DNA of 64,000 nucleotides from Chlorobiaceae bacterium (GTDB lineage: Bacteria > Bacteroidota > Chlorobiia > Chlorobiales > Chlorobiaceae), in contig JABDHK010000010.1 in NCBI GenBank assembly GCA_012972835.1, positions 124,001 through 188,000 of the forward strand, written 5' to 3'. Every line of letters begins with the position of its first letter. Within the stretch, counting starts at the first letter, position 1. The notes under the pieces were generated by a model. The model was not told the origin of the DNA, searched no databases, and saw only the letters and a program-made list of their open reading frames with translations. Both the position numbers and the translations under genes were made by a program. Positions 47,992-57,854 of the stretch are shown here, in pieces.

Positions 47992-48839
47992 AGGATATGT
48001 CCGCTATAGAATAAGCCAGCACAGATGATCAGGGAAGACAACAGCCATACCCAATCTTTCGGCGTTGCATAAAATTGCGAGAGGAGTCGAGGTTCACCGG
48101 TGTAGCCCCTCGATAACATTGCCATATAGACCTCTTCACTCATCTGTGTTGTTCTGTTCCATGTATTGGCAATATTCCATGCAACAACATTCTGCCCATG
48201 CCGATGATGTGACACCACCCCGACACGACTTTTCACAGCGGTAAAAATATTTTCAACCATTGTCGCAAAAATATAGAGATAGCGGTAACACATCGATACC
48301 GTCAAAACAAAAATATAGGGGATACCAAATATCCTTAATACCTTCAGCAATTCGGAGTGCCGTGTTGTTAACGACAGTAAAACAACCAGCGACACAGAGG
48401 TTGCAATCCTGACCACAAACAATAGAGCTCCATCAATACCCGGACGGGTAAGGGTACCATTGATGCCCAAAACATTGAAAGAGCAAACCGGATCGCCTGG
48501 AGTAACCGTGCTGAACAAGGTTGGAAGCACAATGCAGAGCGAAAAAAAAGGGATGAAAAACAATGTCCTTCCCAGAAAGTGCCTGATTGGAATACTGGAA
48601 GAGAAGGCAAGGATTAAACAAAATCCATAGAGAGTGCCTATCAAAACAGCACTCTTCAAAGAGATCATTGTAACAAGAAAAGCCAATAAAGAGATGGTTT
48701 TGATTCGGGGATCCAACGATTGCAAAAAACCTTTACGATTGGCATACTCTTCAGAAAGTGTTGCATCTTTTAAAAAAACAAGAGCGCTCAACATTGATCG
48801 CTTTATAAAATCACTCCTCTTGTGTAATGTTTTACTCAT
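47988..48839 (-). CDS. cbiQ: ECF transporter transmembrane protein CbiQ
   Basis: 283 aa with five to six membrane helices and the CbiQ T-component signature (LDPRIKTISLLAFLVTMISL; then the ATPase-coupling motifs SRVGVVSHHRHGQN and MAMLSRGYTGEPRLL). It overlaps both neighbours by a few bases, so cbiM-PDGLE-cbiQ-cbiO is one operon. It couples CbiO ATP hydrolysis to the CbiM substrate component. Confidence 0.9.
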   Translation of the reverse strand: MSKTLHKRSDFIKRSMLSALVFLKDATLSEEYANRKGFLQSLDPRIKTISLLAFLVTMISLKSAVLIGTLYGFCLILAFSSSIPIRHFLGRTLFFIPFFSLCIVLPTLFSTVTPGDPVCSFNVLGINGTLTRPGIDGALLFVVRIATSVSLVVLLSLTTRHSELLKVLRIFGIPYIFVLTVSMCYRYLYIFATMVENIFTAVKSRVGVVSHHRHGQNVVAWNIANTWNRTTQMSEEVYMAMLSRGYTGEPRLLSQFYATPKDWVWLLSSLIICAGLFYSGHIL

Positions 48840-49167
48840 GCTCTTTCACCAGCACTTTGCCTATTAATAATACTACTCCCGTTATGGTCGCAATGCCAGC
48901 AAGCGCAGAGATGATATAGGCAAAACTCATAGAAAAGAGATCTTTTCCTTTCCATCCCTGAAACGCATAATCCGGCAGCGGAGCTTTCCACAGTTCCGAA
49001 AGTCTTGAAAAACCCTGTGGCACATAACCTGTCATCATCTGAATCTCATCCAACCCCCACTCTCCCCAGGCTGTTCCAGCCTTAAACTGATCAGGTAAAA
49101 TCACTCCAAGAGGCGAGAGTATCACTAAAACGCCAATTCCTATCCATAATTTTTTGTTCAGCGTCAT
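48832..49167 (-). CDS. PDGLE-domain protein (CbiN/NikN-like small component of ECF metal transporter)
   Basis: 111 aa, two membrane helices (residues about 7-25 and 80-103) flanking a periplasmic loop with WGEWGLDEIQMMTGYVPQGF. It takes the place of CbiN between cbiM and cbiQ. PDGLE domains occur alone or fused to the CbiM/NikM C-terminus in Co/Ni transporters. Overlaps cbiM by 4 bp and cbiQ by 8 bp. Confidence 0.78.
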   Translation of the reverse strand: MTLNKKLWIGIGVLVILSPLGVILPDQFKAGTAWGEWGLDEIQMMTGYVPQGFSRLSELWKAPLPDYAFQGWKGKDLFSMSFAYIISALAGIATITGVVLLIGKVLVKEHE

Positions 49168-49844
49168 GATCTCTCTCCTTTAAAAAAAACAGAGTTCTGC
49201 TTCTGCAAATATTTTACTACCAGTGCGGTTACAATCACCTCAACCCATCCAAATACCAGAAGATGTCCCAAAACCATTGCTGGAACGGCAACATTCAGAC
49301 CATAAGGAGAGTACAAAGCCTGACCATTTGCCGTATGATAGAGTATGGGTTGAAGACCAAATTCGATACCGGCACAGAGAGCCGCAGCGCCAATACCAAC
49401 GTAGGCACCTGCTCCAGCTGCAATGACCCGTCTGCCGGAGCCAGATGGGCTGTCGGAGCTGATCAGTGTATAAACGTAATAACCAACAAAAGGGAGCACG
49501 AAGGCCATGTTAAAACAATTTACGCCAATGGCTGTAATGCCTCCATCACCAAACAGGAGTGCCTGAATTACCAAAGCAACGGTAACGGCTATACAGGCAG
49601 CCCAAGGCCCCAAAAGAATGGCAACAAGCACGCCGCCAACCGCATGACCGGTCGATCCACCAGGGATGGGCACGTTGAACATCATGATCACAAAGCTGAA
49701 CGCTGCACCAATAGCCAGATAGGGAACCTGCCGAACGCTCAATGTTTTTTTTACCGCCCTTGAAGCTCTCCTCCATATCGGAATCATTATGGCACCAAAG
49801 AGACCGCAGGTCGCAGGGCTTAAATATCCATCCGGTATGTGCAT
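49164..49844 (-). CDS. cbiM: Cobalt/nickel ECF transporter substrate-binding component CbiM
   Basis: 226 aa from ATG 49844. The frame opens at 49853 (MKSMHIPDG), but in CbiM/NikM the N-terminal Met1-His2 binds the metal through the amino end, so the start must be MHIPDGYLSP. About six to seven helices; PGGSTGHAVGGVLVAILLG and QALLFGDGGITAIGVNCFNM are conserved loops with His and Asn near the site. Cobalt is the likely substrate in a cobalamin-making phototroph, with nickel as alternative. No cobalamin riboswitch was recognised upstream. Confidence 0.9.
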   Translation of the reverse strand: MHIPDGYLSPATCGLFGAIMIPIWRRASRAVKKTLSVRQVPYLAIGAAFSFVIMMFNVPIPGGSTGHAVGGVLVAILLGPWAACIAVTVALVIQALLFGDGGITAIGVNCFNMAFVLPFVGYYVYTLISSDSPSGSGRRVIAAGAGAYVGIGAAALCAGIEFGLQPILYHTANGQALYSPYGLNVAVPAMVLGHLLVFGWVEVIVTALVVKYLQKQNSVFFKGERS

Positions 49845-50026
49845 GCTTTTCAAGCTTATTAAATGCTATTGATAGCACAAAAATAATATCTGTGCCACTA
49901 TAAATCAAAGGAATTATTTTTTGGGCCAGGGGTTCGATGGTCGCAGCAAGAGCGTGCACAGATGCAAAACCAAAGGATGAGCTAAAGGAATCGCCAGGGA
50001 GGGCAAGAACAGGAGCCAAAAAAAAA

Positions 50027-50054
50027 CACCAGGCTCAAAGATTGCTGCCTGGTG
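50027..50054 (-). terminator. Terminator of the CsmB/F-type gene
   Basis: Perfect 8-bp stem CACCAGGC (50027-50034) with GCCTGGTG (50047-50054), 12-nt loop. On the - strand it runs into about nine T. It lies 32 bp past the chlorosome gene stop and ahead of the cbi operon. Confidence 0.85.
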
Positions 50055-50085
50055 CTTTATTACGTTGACAAAAGTAAATACCGAT

Positions 50086-50313
50086 TTACTTTTTTGGAGC
50101 AATAGCCGAAGTGACACTCTGCGCAGCCTGACCCAATGTGCTGGTTGCGTTGCCAAGAAGATCAAGAGCAGACTTGCCAAGAGGTTCGATAAACTGTACA
50201 ACACTTTTGATTAAAGTGCTTACCAGTTCAAAAGATTGCTGAACAAGTGTGCCTCCGATATTGAAAACATTTCCGACTGCTGCTGCAAAATCATTGTTCG
50301 TTTCGTTTGCCAT
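50086..50313 (-). CDS. Chlorosome envelope protein, CsmB/CsmF type
   Basis: 75 aa. Starts MANETNNDFAAAVGNVFNIG, has a hydrophobic/amphipathic middle (TLVQQSFELVSTLIKSVVQF), then IEPLGKSALDLLGNATSTLG and the terminal SAIAPKK. The IEPLGK and SAIAPKK elements are the family signature of the small chlorosome envelope proteins CsmB/CsmF (family recollection). It would insert into the lipid-protein monolayer of the chlorosome. Monocistronic, with a strong terminator. Whether B or F cannot be decided here. Confidence 0.75.
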   Translation of the reverse strand: MANETNNDFAAAVGNVFNIGGTLVQQSFELVSTLIKSVVQFIEPLGKSALDLLGNATSTLGQAAQSVTSAIAPKK

Positions 50314-50436
50314 GATGGTTTTATTGTAAAGTTATTAAGACATCTACCGTGAAAAAATATGAAGCCGATATTAAAACGGCATGTGTCTCTAATTTAGGCT
50401 ATTTTAATTGAATGTGCTAATAGATATAGAGTGAAT

Positions 50437-51843
50437 TCAGATTGTGTGAACGCAATCCCTGAACAGCTTCCTGTACTCTGTATCAGTTGTTTCATTGGCC
50501 GTTGTCACCCTGATATTCTCAGGAATGCCATGATAACACGTTTTGAAAATTTTGACAGAGGTTGGTGACGAAAAATAGATCTCATCAATAAAATCAAGGT
50601 CTATCGTGTCGCCCTGTTCATGATGCATGTCAGCATAAAGAGCGAGGGTTTTCACCTTGTTCTGTAATGACAGCAATGCATCCACCAGATATTCATCGAT
50701 GACCGTTGAACAGGGTAGCAGAATGCTCTCTTGCTCGACCTTTTTTTCCCGCAGCATCCTTTCAATCCCTCCGGAGTTTTCAGCTTCAAGAGACAAATCC
50801 GCAATTACTCCATAGTTCTGCAACTCCCGGGAAACTGCACTACAGGAGGTGTATATTTTATTTCTTGCCAGATAACGAACATCTTTGCCATACTCATGCA
50901 AATACCTGAAAAAAGAGGTCACGGAAAACCTGCTCGCGAAAAAAAGTACGGAATACTCTTCGATAGACTTTAAACATTGCTCCACAATGTTCCGGTCAGC
51001 ACCATCAGCCCGGTGTGTCAGGAATCGCACCACGGTAACCTCTTCACTGTTGTACATCCTCTCATCATCTCCGACAACCAATATCTTTTTCTTTTTCGAG
51101 TACCAGTTATCCTTGATAAACTCATTGACTGTAGCACCAAGAATAAGCAGCGCAGGAGAATAGACCGTTTTTTCCCTTTCTCTGAGTTCACCCAGTGTAC
51201 CGGTAAAAATCTGCTGATTGTATCTCGTTGCATTCTGAACAATGGCAACTCTGGTATGGTCATCCCATCCCTTTTTGACAACAGCCTCAAGAACATCATG
51301 AACCGAAGAGGCTACCATGTAATAGACCAGCGTATCAGCATCCGGAACTTCGATTTTGTTCACTGGATGCCCTGTACAAAAAGCAACAGATGAGGAAATT
51401 TTTCGCATCGTCAAAGGGATTTCGCCATAGGCACTTGCGCCATGGGCCGCCGTAATCCCAGGTATGATTTCGTACCGGATACCATTTTTTCTCAAAACCT
51501 CTATCTCTTCGCCCCCGCGACCAAAAATAAATGGATCTCCCCCCTTTAACCGTGCAACTCTCTTTCCTTGCCGGGCATGATAAAGGATCTCTTCATTAAT
51601 GGCATCCTGCTCAAAATGATGGTTGTCCTTTCTTTTTCCGGTATATATTTTCTTTGCATGAAACCTTTCGATCAGTTCGCTGCTCACCAGATCGTCATAG
51701 AGAATAACATCAGCCTCGCCGAGAACTCTTTCAGCCTTGATGGTCAGCAGCTCAGGATCACCAGGGCCGGCACCGATGATATAAACATATCCATTGTTGC
51801 AAAGGTTGAGGTTTTCTTGATCGTCCGGCACTGCTCTTGTCAT
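50437..51843 (-). CDS. dsrW: Uroporphyrinogen-III C-methyltransferase fused to a HemD-like domain (DsrW)
   Basis: 468 aa. The N-terminal SUMT/CobA domain spans about residues 15-255 ([52 protein letters not shown]) and makes precorrin-2 with SAM. The C-terminal domain of about 200 aa ([20 protein letters not shown] ... [12 protein letters not shown]) looks like uroporphyrinogen-III synthase. Last gene of the dsr operon, 33 bp after dsrV. It feeds siroheme (and cobalamin) synthesis for DsrAB. dsrV/dsrW are the names used in Chlorobium clusters. Confidence 0.8.
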   Translation of the reverse strand: MTRAVPDDQENLNLCNNGYVYIIGAGPGDPELLTIKAERVLGEADVILYDDLVSSELIERFHAKKIYTGKRKDNHHFEQDAINEEILYHARQGKRVARLKGGDPFIFGRGGEEIEVLRKNGIRYEIIPGITAAHGASAYGEIPLTMRKISSSVAFCTGHPVNKIEVPDADTLVYYMVASSVHDVLEAVVKKGWDDHTRVAIVQNATRYNQQIFTGTLGELREREKTVYSPALLILGATVNEFIKDNWYSKKKKILVVGDDERMYNSEEVTVVRFLTHRADGADRNIVEQCLKSIEEYSVLFFASRFSVTSFFRYLHEYGKDVRYLARNKIYTSCSAVSRELQNYGVIADLSLEAENSGGIERMLREKKVEQESILLPCSTVIDEYLVDALLSLQNKVKTLALYADMHHEQGDTIDLDFIDEIYFSSPTSVKIFKTCYHGIPENIRVTTANETTDTEYRKLFRDCVHTI

Positions 51844-51876
51844 TATTACTTCCTGTTATGGTTCCTTGAAGAAAGG

Positions 51877-52320
51877 TCAACTGTTTTGCAGCAAGGCTTT
51901 AATTTTATCTCTCCACTCGACAGATTTTTTAACGTTTTGACCATTGGAGGATATGGCCACAGTCATTTCGTCCTGTTTAAAAACAGCAGGCGAGATAAAA
52001 TCGGAAAGCTCTCTGTTATCCACCACATTCACCAGAATCCCTGCTTTTTCAGCATCCTCTTTGATCCTGCGGTTTACCTCAATATTGTTTGTACAAGCAT
52101 AGACAAGAAAAACCCCCTGCAAGTCGCCTGTTTCGTACTCCTTGTAGATCTCCTTGAAACCCTTTCTTTTCAGCTCCTCATGGATTTCTGGAGCGAGAAC
52201 GGTAAGAGTGGAGCTATACTTTTCAACGGTCTGTATCTTGTGCATGGCAATTTTACCGCCACCGACAAAAAGAATCTTCTTGTCATCTATCCTGATATTG
52301 ATCGGCAGAAACATCTTCAT
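51877..52320 (-). CDS. dsrV: Precorrin-2 dehydrogenase/sirohydrochlorin ferrochelatase (DsrV; CysG-N/Met8 type)
   Basis: 147 aa. The NAD-binding loop ILFVGGGKIAMHKIQTV lies near the start, followed by VYACTNNIEVNRRIKEDAEK and VVDNRELSDFISPAVF, all CysG N-terminal hallmarks. It oxidises precorrin-2 to sirohydrochlorin and may insert iron. It sits between dsrP and dsrW, completing the siroheme branch needed by DsrAB. Shorter than full CysG because the C-terminal dimer domain is small or absent. Confidence 0.85.
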   Translation of the reverse strand: MKMFLPINIRIDDKKILFVGGGKIAMHKIQTVEKYSSTLTVLAPEIHEELKRKGFKEIYKEYETGDLQGVFLVYACTNNIEVNRRIKEDAEKAGILVNVVDNRELSDFISPAVFKQDEMTVAISSNGQNVKKSVEWRDKIKALLQNS

Positions 52321-52361
52321 ACTATGTCAATTAATTGATAACAATTTCCCCTCAGCAAAAC

Positions 52362-53519
52362 TCAGCACTGAGCACTCTCTTTCACCCCAACAGCAACTTT
52401 GAGCAGCACAGTGAGGAGCAGAATACCGATTGCCCAGATGCCGAATGTAATGGATATTTCGGTAATGGTAGGGGAGTATTCAACAATCTCTTCCAGAGGT
52501 GAAGGAACAAAGCCGCCAAGAATCAGGCCAACCCCCTTGTCAATCCAGATGGAAAGCACTAGGCCTGCCGAAGCAGTGGCAAGCCATTTGGTGGAAGCTC
52601 TCAATCCTGGCAGCAACAGTATCACGACCGACCCGAGGCCTGTGATCAGTGAAAACCACATCCACGGTACCAGCTGGCTGTATCCGTGAAGACCAAAAAA
52701 AAGGTATTGCAGGCTCTGCAAGTGACCGGGTATATTGCTATAGAAAGCAGTAAAAAATTCGGTGCCGATCAGGAAGAAATTCGTTACTCCGGCGTAGGTC
52801 GCCAGCATAGCAAGCTTCTGTCTGGCTTCACTGCCGGCATCAAAACCGGTTGTTTTTTTCAGTATTAAAGAAATGAGAATCAACAGTGAGGTTCCTGCAG
52901 CAAATGCGGATGCAAGAAAGCGTGGAGCAAGCACCGCAGTCAGCCAGAGATGGCGGCCAGGCAGGCCTGCATAGAGAAATGCAGTAACGGTATGGATGCT
53001 GATGGCCCAGGGGATGGATAGATAGATGACGGGCTTGACCCATGTTGGGGCCGGTACTCCCTTGCGTTCCGCTCCCAATACCGTCCAGCCGCTGACAAGA
53101 TTGATAATAAAATAGCCGTTGAGTACCAGAACATCCCAGAATACCATTGAGTGGGGAGAGGGAAAGAGCATGACGTTAAGCACGCGATCGGGTCTTCCCA
53201 TATCAGCCAGGATAAAAAGAAGGCACATCAATGTAGCTGAAACCGCCAGAAACTCCCCGATAATGACGATTTTTCCGAACGCCTTGACGTTATGAAGGTA
53301 GTAGGGGAGTACCACCATTACTGCAGAAGCTGCTACTCCAACCAGAAAGGTAAATTGCGCGATATAGAGCCCCCAGCTTACATCCCGGCCCATACCGGTA
53401 ACTGTGAGCCCGAACCATCTCTGCCGACTGTAGGCCGAGATACCGGAGAGAATAACCAGAAGCAGGCATGTTATCCAGATCCAGTAGTTTCGGTTTCCTT
53501 TCAGCGCTTTTTCAATCAT
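52362..53519 (-). CDS. dsrP: DsrP, NrfD-family membrane subunit
   Basis: 385 aa integral membrane protein with about ten helices of the NrfD/PsrC family (starting [20 protein letters not shown], then [20 protein letters not shown]). It belongs to the DsrMKJOP transmembrane complex and is thought to handle quinone with DsrO. Starts 6 bp after dsrO. Length and order match the Dsr clusters of green sulfur bacteria. Confidence 0.93.
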   Translation of the reverse strand: MIEKALKGNRNYWIWITCLLLVILSGISAYSRQRWFGLTVTGMGRDVSWGLYIAQFTFLVGVAASAVMVVLPYYLHNVKAFGKIVIIGEFLAVSATLMCLLFILADMGRPDRVLNVMLFPSPHSMVFWDVLVLNGYFIINLVSGWTVLGAERKGVPAPTWVKPVIYLSIPWAISIHTVTAFLYAGLPGRHLWLTAVLAPRFLASAFAAGTSLLILISLILKKTTGFDAGSEARQKLAMLATYAGVTNFFLIGTEFFTAFYSNIPGHLQSLQYLFFGLHGYSQLVPWMWFSLITGLGSVVILLLPGLRASTKWLATASAGLVLSIWIDKGVGLILGGFVPSPLEEIVEYSPTITEISITFGIWAIGILLLTVLLKVAVGVKESAQC

Positions 53520-53525
53520 GGCAAA

Positions 53526-54308
53526 TCATTGGATAATGTAAAAAACTGATGGCCTTGTACCGAGTTCAGGCCTCCGCTGCATGGTTGCATTGCTTTCCAG
53601 AAGCGTGCGGATTTCAGACTTCGGATCATTCAGGTCGCCAAAGGTCATCACTTTTTGAGGACATGCTTCAACGCATGCCGGCAGCAGACCCTTGACAAGA
53701 CGGTCAGAACAGAAGTTGCATTTTTCCACGACACCCAGCTCCCTTGTCGGGTAGGCGGTGCTTGGATCCTTGATTCCTGTCCGGGGATCCTGCCAGTTGA
53801 AGCTCCTTGAACCGTAAGGGCAAGCCGCCATGCAGAACCGGCAACCTATGCAGCGGTGATAATCCATTGCCACAATTCCATCCCACCGCTTGAAGGTAGC
53901 CTCAGTAGGGCATGCGCGAGTGCAGGGCGAATCAGCACAGTGATTGCAGAGTGCAAGATAGTGTTGTCCTGTAATATTTTCGCTCTGAAACTGCTGGCTC
54001 GCCGTCGGAAATACCTTGTTGTAGGAACTTTTCCAGATCCACTTGATCTCCTCTTTGCTGTTACTGAAATCAGGAACATTATGCTCATGATGACACTGTG
54101 CTATGCACTGCTGGCAACCCTCAATGCATTTACGCGTATCAATCAGCATTCCCCAGCGGATTTTTCCAGGAACAGGCTTCTCATCCCATGCTGGGAGTGA
54201 AGTTTTTTCCAGCGACCATGCCGGTATCAAACCGGAAGCTGCTCCCAGGCACGCAAGAACCCCAATGCCGCTTTGTTTGATAAATGCTCTTCTCTCTTTG
54301 TTCATCAT
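53526..54308 (-). CDS. dsrO: DsrO, periplasmic iron-sulfur protein (Tat-exported)
   Basis: About 260 aa from ATG 54308, which overlaps the dsrJ stop as ATGA. The open frame goes further up, but the twin-arginine signal ([17 protein letters not shown]) starts here. Four ferredoxin-like Cys clusters follow ([40 protein letters not shown] and [21 protein letters not shown]), i.e. the DmsB/NrfC arrangement. It carries electrons in the periplasm between DsrJ and DsrP. Confidence 0.93.
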   Translation of the reverse strand: MMNKERRAFIKQSGIGVLACLGAASGLIPAWSLEKTSLPAWDEKPVPGKIRWGMLIDTRKCIEGCQQCIAQCHHEHNVPDFSNSKEEIKWIWKSSYNKVFPTASQQFQSENITGQHYLALCNHCADSPCTRACPTEATFKRWDGIVAMDYHRCIGCRFCMAACPYGSRSFNWQDPRTGIKDPSTAYPTRELGVVEKCNFCSDRLVKGLLPACVEACPQKVMTFGDLNDPKSEIRTLLESNATMQRRPELGTRPSVFYIIQ

Positions 54309-54709
54309 GGTGTTTCCATCGGCGACAGATGACAATTCCAGCACTTTGGCTTGACATTGGCATACATGTGGCAGTTAAAACAAAAAAGCCTGTTCTTCTT
54401 GTGACATTCCAGGCAGGTGTTAAGACTCTTTTCAAATTTGCTGCCATTGGAAGCCAGGTAGATGCGATCTCCCTCCCGAACCGCTGAATTCCGCCATTCG
54501 TTCAATACCCGCATATGATTGGCGCGCATGAACTCTTTTGTGGCAATGCATCTCGTGCTGTCAACCGATACAGAGTGGTGTACATACTGTGCAGGCTGTT
54601 CTATTGTTTTTTCCGCATTTCCCTCCTGCAAGAAGAGATAAAGCAAAGCAGAGAGAACAAAAGTGAGCCCGATCACAATCATTGAGGTTTTTCTACTCTT
54701 CATCGTCAT
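54305..54709 (-). CDS. dsrJ: DsrJ, triheme periplasmic cytochrome c
   Basis: 134 aa, N-terminal signal-anchor (about residues 8-28) and three CxxCH motifs, CLECH, CFNCH and CWNCH, all in the C-terminal 40 residues. The extra Cys in [15 protein letters not shown] fits the Cys ligand of one DsrJ haem. Overlaps dsrK by 17 bp and dsrO by 4 bp. Part of the DsrMKJOP complex. Confidence 0.94.
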   Translation of the reverse strand: MTMKSRKTSMIVIGLTFVLSALLYLFLQEGNAEKTIEQPAQYVHHSVSVDSTRCIATKEFMRANHMRVLNEWRNSAVREGDRIYLASNGSKFEKSLNTCLECHKKNRLFCFNCHMYANVKPKCWNCHLSPMETP

Positions 54710-56342
54710 CCCCCTTTGTAAATCCGGCCATCGGATTCTCCCTCAGGTCTTCCGTTCTCTTTTTCTCTCCCTGCATTACAAGGGCATTGCCTACAAGCTC
54801 ATGGAGGCCGTAGACCGAAACCCCCGGAACCCAGTAGTTCATGAGGGTCGGCAGACTGGCACGATCAATGGCGCAGATGGTTACAAGGGAATTGACCTGG
54901 TGCTTCTCCTTGACATGCTTTACCGCGTTGGCTCTCGGCAGTCCGCCCCGCATTCTGATCTCCATATACTCTTCGGTATTCAGACCGCTTCCGGAACCGC
55001 AGCAGAAGGTCTGCTCCCTGATTGTATTGTCAGGCATTTCATGAAACGTGTTACACACCTGTTGAAGCACATAGCGCGGTTCATCAAACATGCCCATCCC
55101 TCGTGCAATGTTGCAGGAGTCATGAAAGGTTGTCCGCAGGTGATCATTCCGCTTTGGATCAAGTTTCAGCTTTTTATGGTAGATCAAATCCGCGGTGAAC
55201 TCTGCGATGTGAACCATCTTCGTTGAAGCTGCATTGGTGAATCTGGTGCCAGTTATCGGTGAAACCGGCATTTCAAGAAAATCCGCAGGACCATTCATGG
55301 TATCCATATATTGATGTACCACCCGCCACATATGCCCGCACTCTCCCCCCAGAATCCATTTGACGCCAAGGCGCTTTGCTTCGTGGTACATCTTGGCATT
55401 AAGCTTTTTCATCATATCATTGGAAGTGAACATGCCAAAATTCCCCCCCTCCGAGGCATAGGTACTTATGGTATAATCCAGACCGATATGATGAAACAAA
55501 AGCAGGTAGCCCATCATGGTGTAAACACCGGGGTCACCAAAAACATCTCCTGAGGGCGTTATAAAAAGTACCTCTGCACCCTTGCGGTTGAACGTCGGTT
55601 CCACTTTGACACCAGTAAGATCCTCAATATCCTCAGCCAGCGATTCAATATTCTGCACAAAGGTGTGCGGCTCAATGCCCAGATGGTTCCCTGTACGGTT
55701 GCAGTTTGAAACAGGCTCCAGAATCCAGTTGTTGTTGACGCCGATCAGGTTCAGCAACTCACGGGCCAGCATTGTAATTTCAGCAGTATCAATACCGAAG
55801 GGGCAGAAAACCGAGCAGCGTCGGCACTCGGTACACTGGTTGAAATACATGTGCCACTCTTTGATTATCTCAGCACTCAGCTTTCTCGATCCTGAAAATC
55901 CCGTCAGGATTTTTTCGACCAGAGGGAAATCATGGCGATAGACCGACCGGAGCAGTTCTGCCCTGACAACCGGCATGTTTTTCGGATCACCGGTTCCAAG
56001 GAAAAAATGGCACTTGTCAGCACATGCTCCGCAACGCACGCAGCTGTCAAGAAAAAGCTTTAAGGAGCGGTACTTTTTCAATCGGCTTTTCAGCCCCTCA
56101 CTGATGGTTTTCTCCCAGCCAACAGGCAGTTTCCAGTCAGAGTCTGTTGCTGTCCATTTCCTGGGATTGGGAAAACCGAGATTTTCCACTACTTCAGGTT
56201 TGGCAGGGAAGCACCAGTTCCCGTCACGAAATTCTACAGGTATATCCCACCACTCCTTGTCGAGATAATCTCCTTTAAGGATAGTTGGCTTTTCCTCAAA
56301 CTCTTTCTTGAGTTCGGATGATTTTGGAGTGTATTTCGACAT
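54693..56342 (-). CDS. dsrK: DsrK, HdrD-like iron-sulfur subunit
   Basis: 549 aa. Two [4Fe-4S] ferredoxin motifs (SCVRCGACADKCHFF and CTECRRCSVFCPFGIDTAEI, residues about 97-210) precede two CCG-type domains with HDSCNIARGMG and TFCCGSGSGLNTEEY. The CCG motif binds the noncubane cluster that reduces or forms disulfides, as in heterodisulfide reductase. It is proposed to oxidise or reduce the DsrC trisulfide/disulfide. It sits between dsrM and dsrJ, overlapping dsrJ. Confidence 0.95.
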   Translation of the reverse strand: MSKYTPKSSELKKEFEEKPTILKGDYLDKEWWDIPVEFRDGNWCFPAKPEVVENLGFPNPRKWTATDSDWKLPVGWEKTISEGLKSRLKKYRSLKLFLDSCVRCGACADKCHFFLGTGDPKNMPVVRAELLRSVYRHDFPLVEKILTGFSGSRKLSAEIIKEWHMYFNQCTECRRCSVFCPFGIDTAEITMLARELLNLIGVNNNWILEPVSNCNRTGNHLGIEPHTFVQNIESLAEDIEDLTGVKVEPTFNRKGAEVLFITPSGDVFGDPGVYTMMGYLLLFHHIGLDYTISTYASEGGNFGMFTSNDMMKKLNAKMYHEAKRLGVKWILGGECGHMWRVVHQYMDTMNGPADFLEMPVSPITGTRFTNAASTKMVHIAEFTADLIYHKKLKLDPKRNDHLRTTFHDSCNIARGMGMFDEPRYVLQQVCNTFHEMPDNTIREQTFCCGSGSGLNTEEYMEIRMRGGLPRANAVKHVKEKHQVNSLVTICAIDRASLPTLMNYWVPGVSVYGLHELVGNALVMQGEKKRTEDLRENPMAGFTKGDDDEE

Positions 56343-56345
56343 AAA

Positions 56346-57341
56346 TTATTGCTTGTCAACCGGCAATTTCGCTTTTTTCATCTTCTCACGGTAATCATCC
56401 TCATACTCACTATATGTCCTGAACTTTATGGCGGAATTCCATGGATTGCTATGCCGTTTTGCACGACTGTTGTTGCACTGGTTGCGTGTAGGGCTTAAAA
56501 AAATCGCTCCTGAATGCATGAGTTTGCTGAAGGGGAAATAGATTGCCAGCATGCAGACCAGAAATAAATGAACGTAGAAGAGCGTTCCGATCTCTCCCGG
56601 GGGCTCAAAACCGAAGTTGACAAGATTGAGCATCAGCGCTTTGACCGGCATGACATCTACCTTGGTCACGTAGCGCATGCTGATTCCTGCAATGATAATG
56701 GCAATAATTAAAAAAAGCGGGAAAAAATCGGCTGGCAGGGATATTACCTGCATTTTTGAATCCCGCAGCCTTCGGAGAACAAGGAAGGTTACCGTGGCAA
56801 GCACAAGAGCATCGGTGAGGTAAAATGCTGGAAGAGTGATGTCAAAAAAGCGATCCGCCTCATCAAGCAGTTGGAGCGAATCTGGAACCATGACCAAAAA
56901 AAATCGGGAGTGTCTCAACACAATGACCAGCAGAGACCAGTGAAATCCAAGACCACCAAGCCACAACCACTTGCTGGAGCCGTATGCCAGGGTTGGCCCT
57001 TTATGCATCTTAGCTTTGGTATTTCTGAACAGTGAACGGAAAAAGAGCACCTCAGTGAGTACCCGCGCTGCTGCATACAGAAAGCTGGAGGGACTTTCCA
57101 GCTTGTCCTGTTGGATCCAATCCAGGGATTTTTCCTGGCCGCAGGTTGTTGGAATACAAAATGGTACCGGCCTGCGCAGCCAGTCAACCATCCTGAAGAG
57201 AAATCCACCGAGCAGAACTGCCATCGCCAGGTAGGGCAAGACAACACCAAACAGGTAGCCAAGTCCTGCATAGTGCACGCCGACATAAGGAATGAATGCA
57301 AGCACTGACACCATCAACAAAGGCAAGAACACTTTTTTCAT
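56346..57341 (-). CDS. dsrM: DsrM, NarI-like cytochrome b subunit
   Basis: 331 aa, five to six membrane helices in the NarI pattern. MKKVFLPLLMVSVLAFIPY at the start; His in WLGGLGFHWSLLVIVLRHSR and FYVHLFLVCMLAIYFPFSKLMHSG are likely haem b ligands. It exchanges electrons between the quinone pool and DsrK. Ends 4 bp before dsrK and overlaps dsrT by 4 bp. Confidence 0.93.
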   Translation of the reverse strand: MKKVFLPLLMVSVLAFIPYVGVHYAGLGYLFGVVLPYLAMAVLLGGFLFRMVDWLRRPVPFCIPTTCGQEKSLDWIQQDKLESPSSFLYAAARVLTEVLFFRSLFRNTKAKMHKGPTLAYGSSKWLWLGGLGFHWSLLVIVLRHSRFFLVMVPDSLQLLDEADRFFDITLPAFYLTDALVLATVTFLVLRRLRDSKMQVISLPADFFPLFLIIAIIIAGISMRYVTKVDVMPVKALMLNLVNFGFEPPGEIGTLFYVHLFLVCMLAIYFPFSKLMHSGAIFLSPTRNQCNNSRAKRHSNPWNSAIKFRTYSEYEDDYREKMKKAKLPVDKQ

Positions 57342-57820
57342 GCTTGAACCCTCCTTAAAAGCATGAACGACTGTCGTTGGCTCTCTTCCACTTTCAGCTG
57401 ATAGATTTTTTCACGATTTGTCATGTAACAATCAAAGGCGCTAAGCACAATCTCTTCAATGCGGTTGTGACATGCATCCCAATCCACCTGTTTCAGAGCA
57501 TCTCTGTTATACCCTTTCGACACTGTTTCATGCAGGATTGTTTTCAGTTCAAAAAAAAGCGACAACGCTTTCGAAGGTGGCAGCGGCTGCACGGCAAGGA
57601 GTCGTGAAATTTGGTTTACGGCATCCATGAAGCTTTTACTGTTCTCTTCAATCCCGTCAAGCACTATCGCTAAACTCTCTGAAAGTCTCTCCCCGATCGG
57701 AGTGGTTCGGCCCATTTTTTCAGAAAAAAGAGCAGCTCCCTTCTCAATCCACCGATCAAGAATCACCTCTCTGTTTTTCAGGATCAGTTGTCCCCACGCA
57801 CTTTTCATCTGGTACTTCAA
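57338..57820 (-). CDS. dsrT: DsrT (RsbRD-N-like helical protein)
   Basis: 160 aa, all-helical, cytoplasmic. Starts MKYQMKSAWGQLILKNREVI; then DRWIEKGAALFSEKMG and a Leu/Ile-rich middle. Resembles the RsbRD N-terminal fold (family recollection). dsrT precedes dsrMKJOP in green sulfur bacteria and sulfate reducers, and is absent from purple sulfur bacteria clusters. In Chlorobium it is reported to be needed for sulfide oxidation. Overlaps dsrM by 4 bp. Confidence 0.85.
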   Translation of the reverse strand: MKYQMKSAWGQLILKNREVILDRWIEKGAALFSEKMGRTTPIGERLSESLAIVLDGIEENSKSFMDAVNQISRLLAVQPLPPSKALSLFFELKTILHETVSKGYNRDALKQVDWDACHNRIEEIVLSAFDCYMTNREKIYQLKVEESQRQSFMLLRRVQA

Positions 57821-57854
57821 GAAAATGGTTGCAGGTGTTGCAGATAGCTGGTTA

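Noticed and set aside
49546-50019. - strand 157-aa frame over the cbiM start
   Set aside because: Overlaps cbiM in another frame and loses protein character in the overlap; no start site evidence.
49854-50085. Cobalamin riboswitch upstream of cbiM
   Set aside because: No GCCACTG B12-box or the expected paired elements on the - strand; the region holds only the csm terminator and plain leader.
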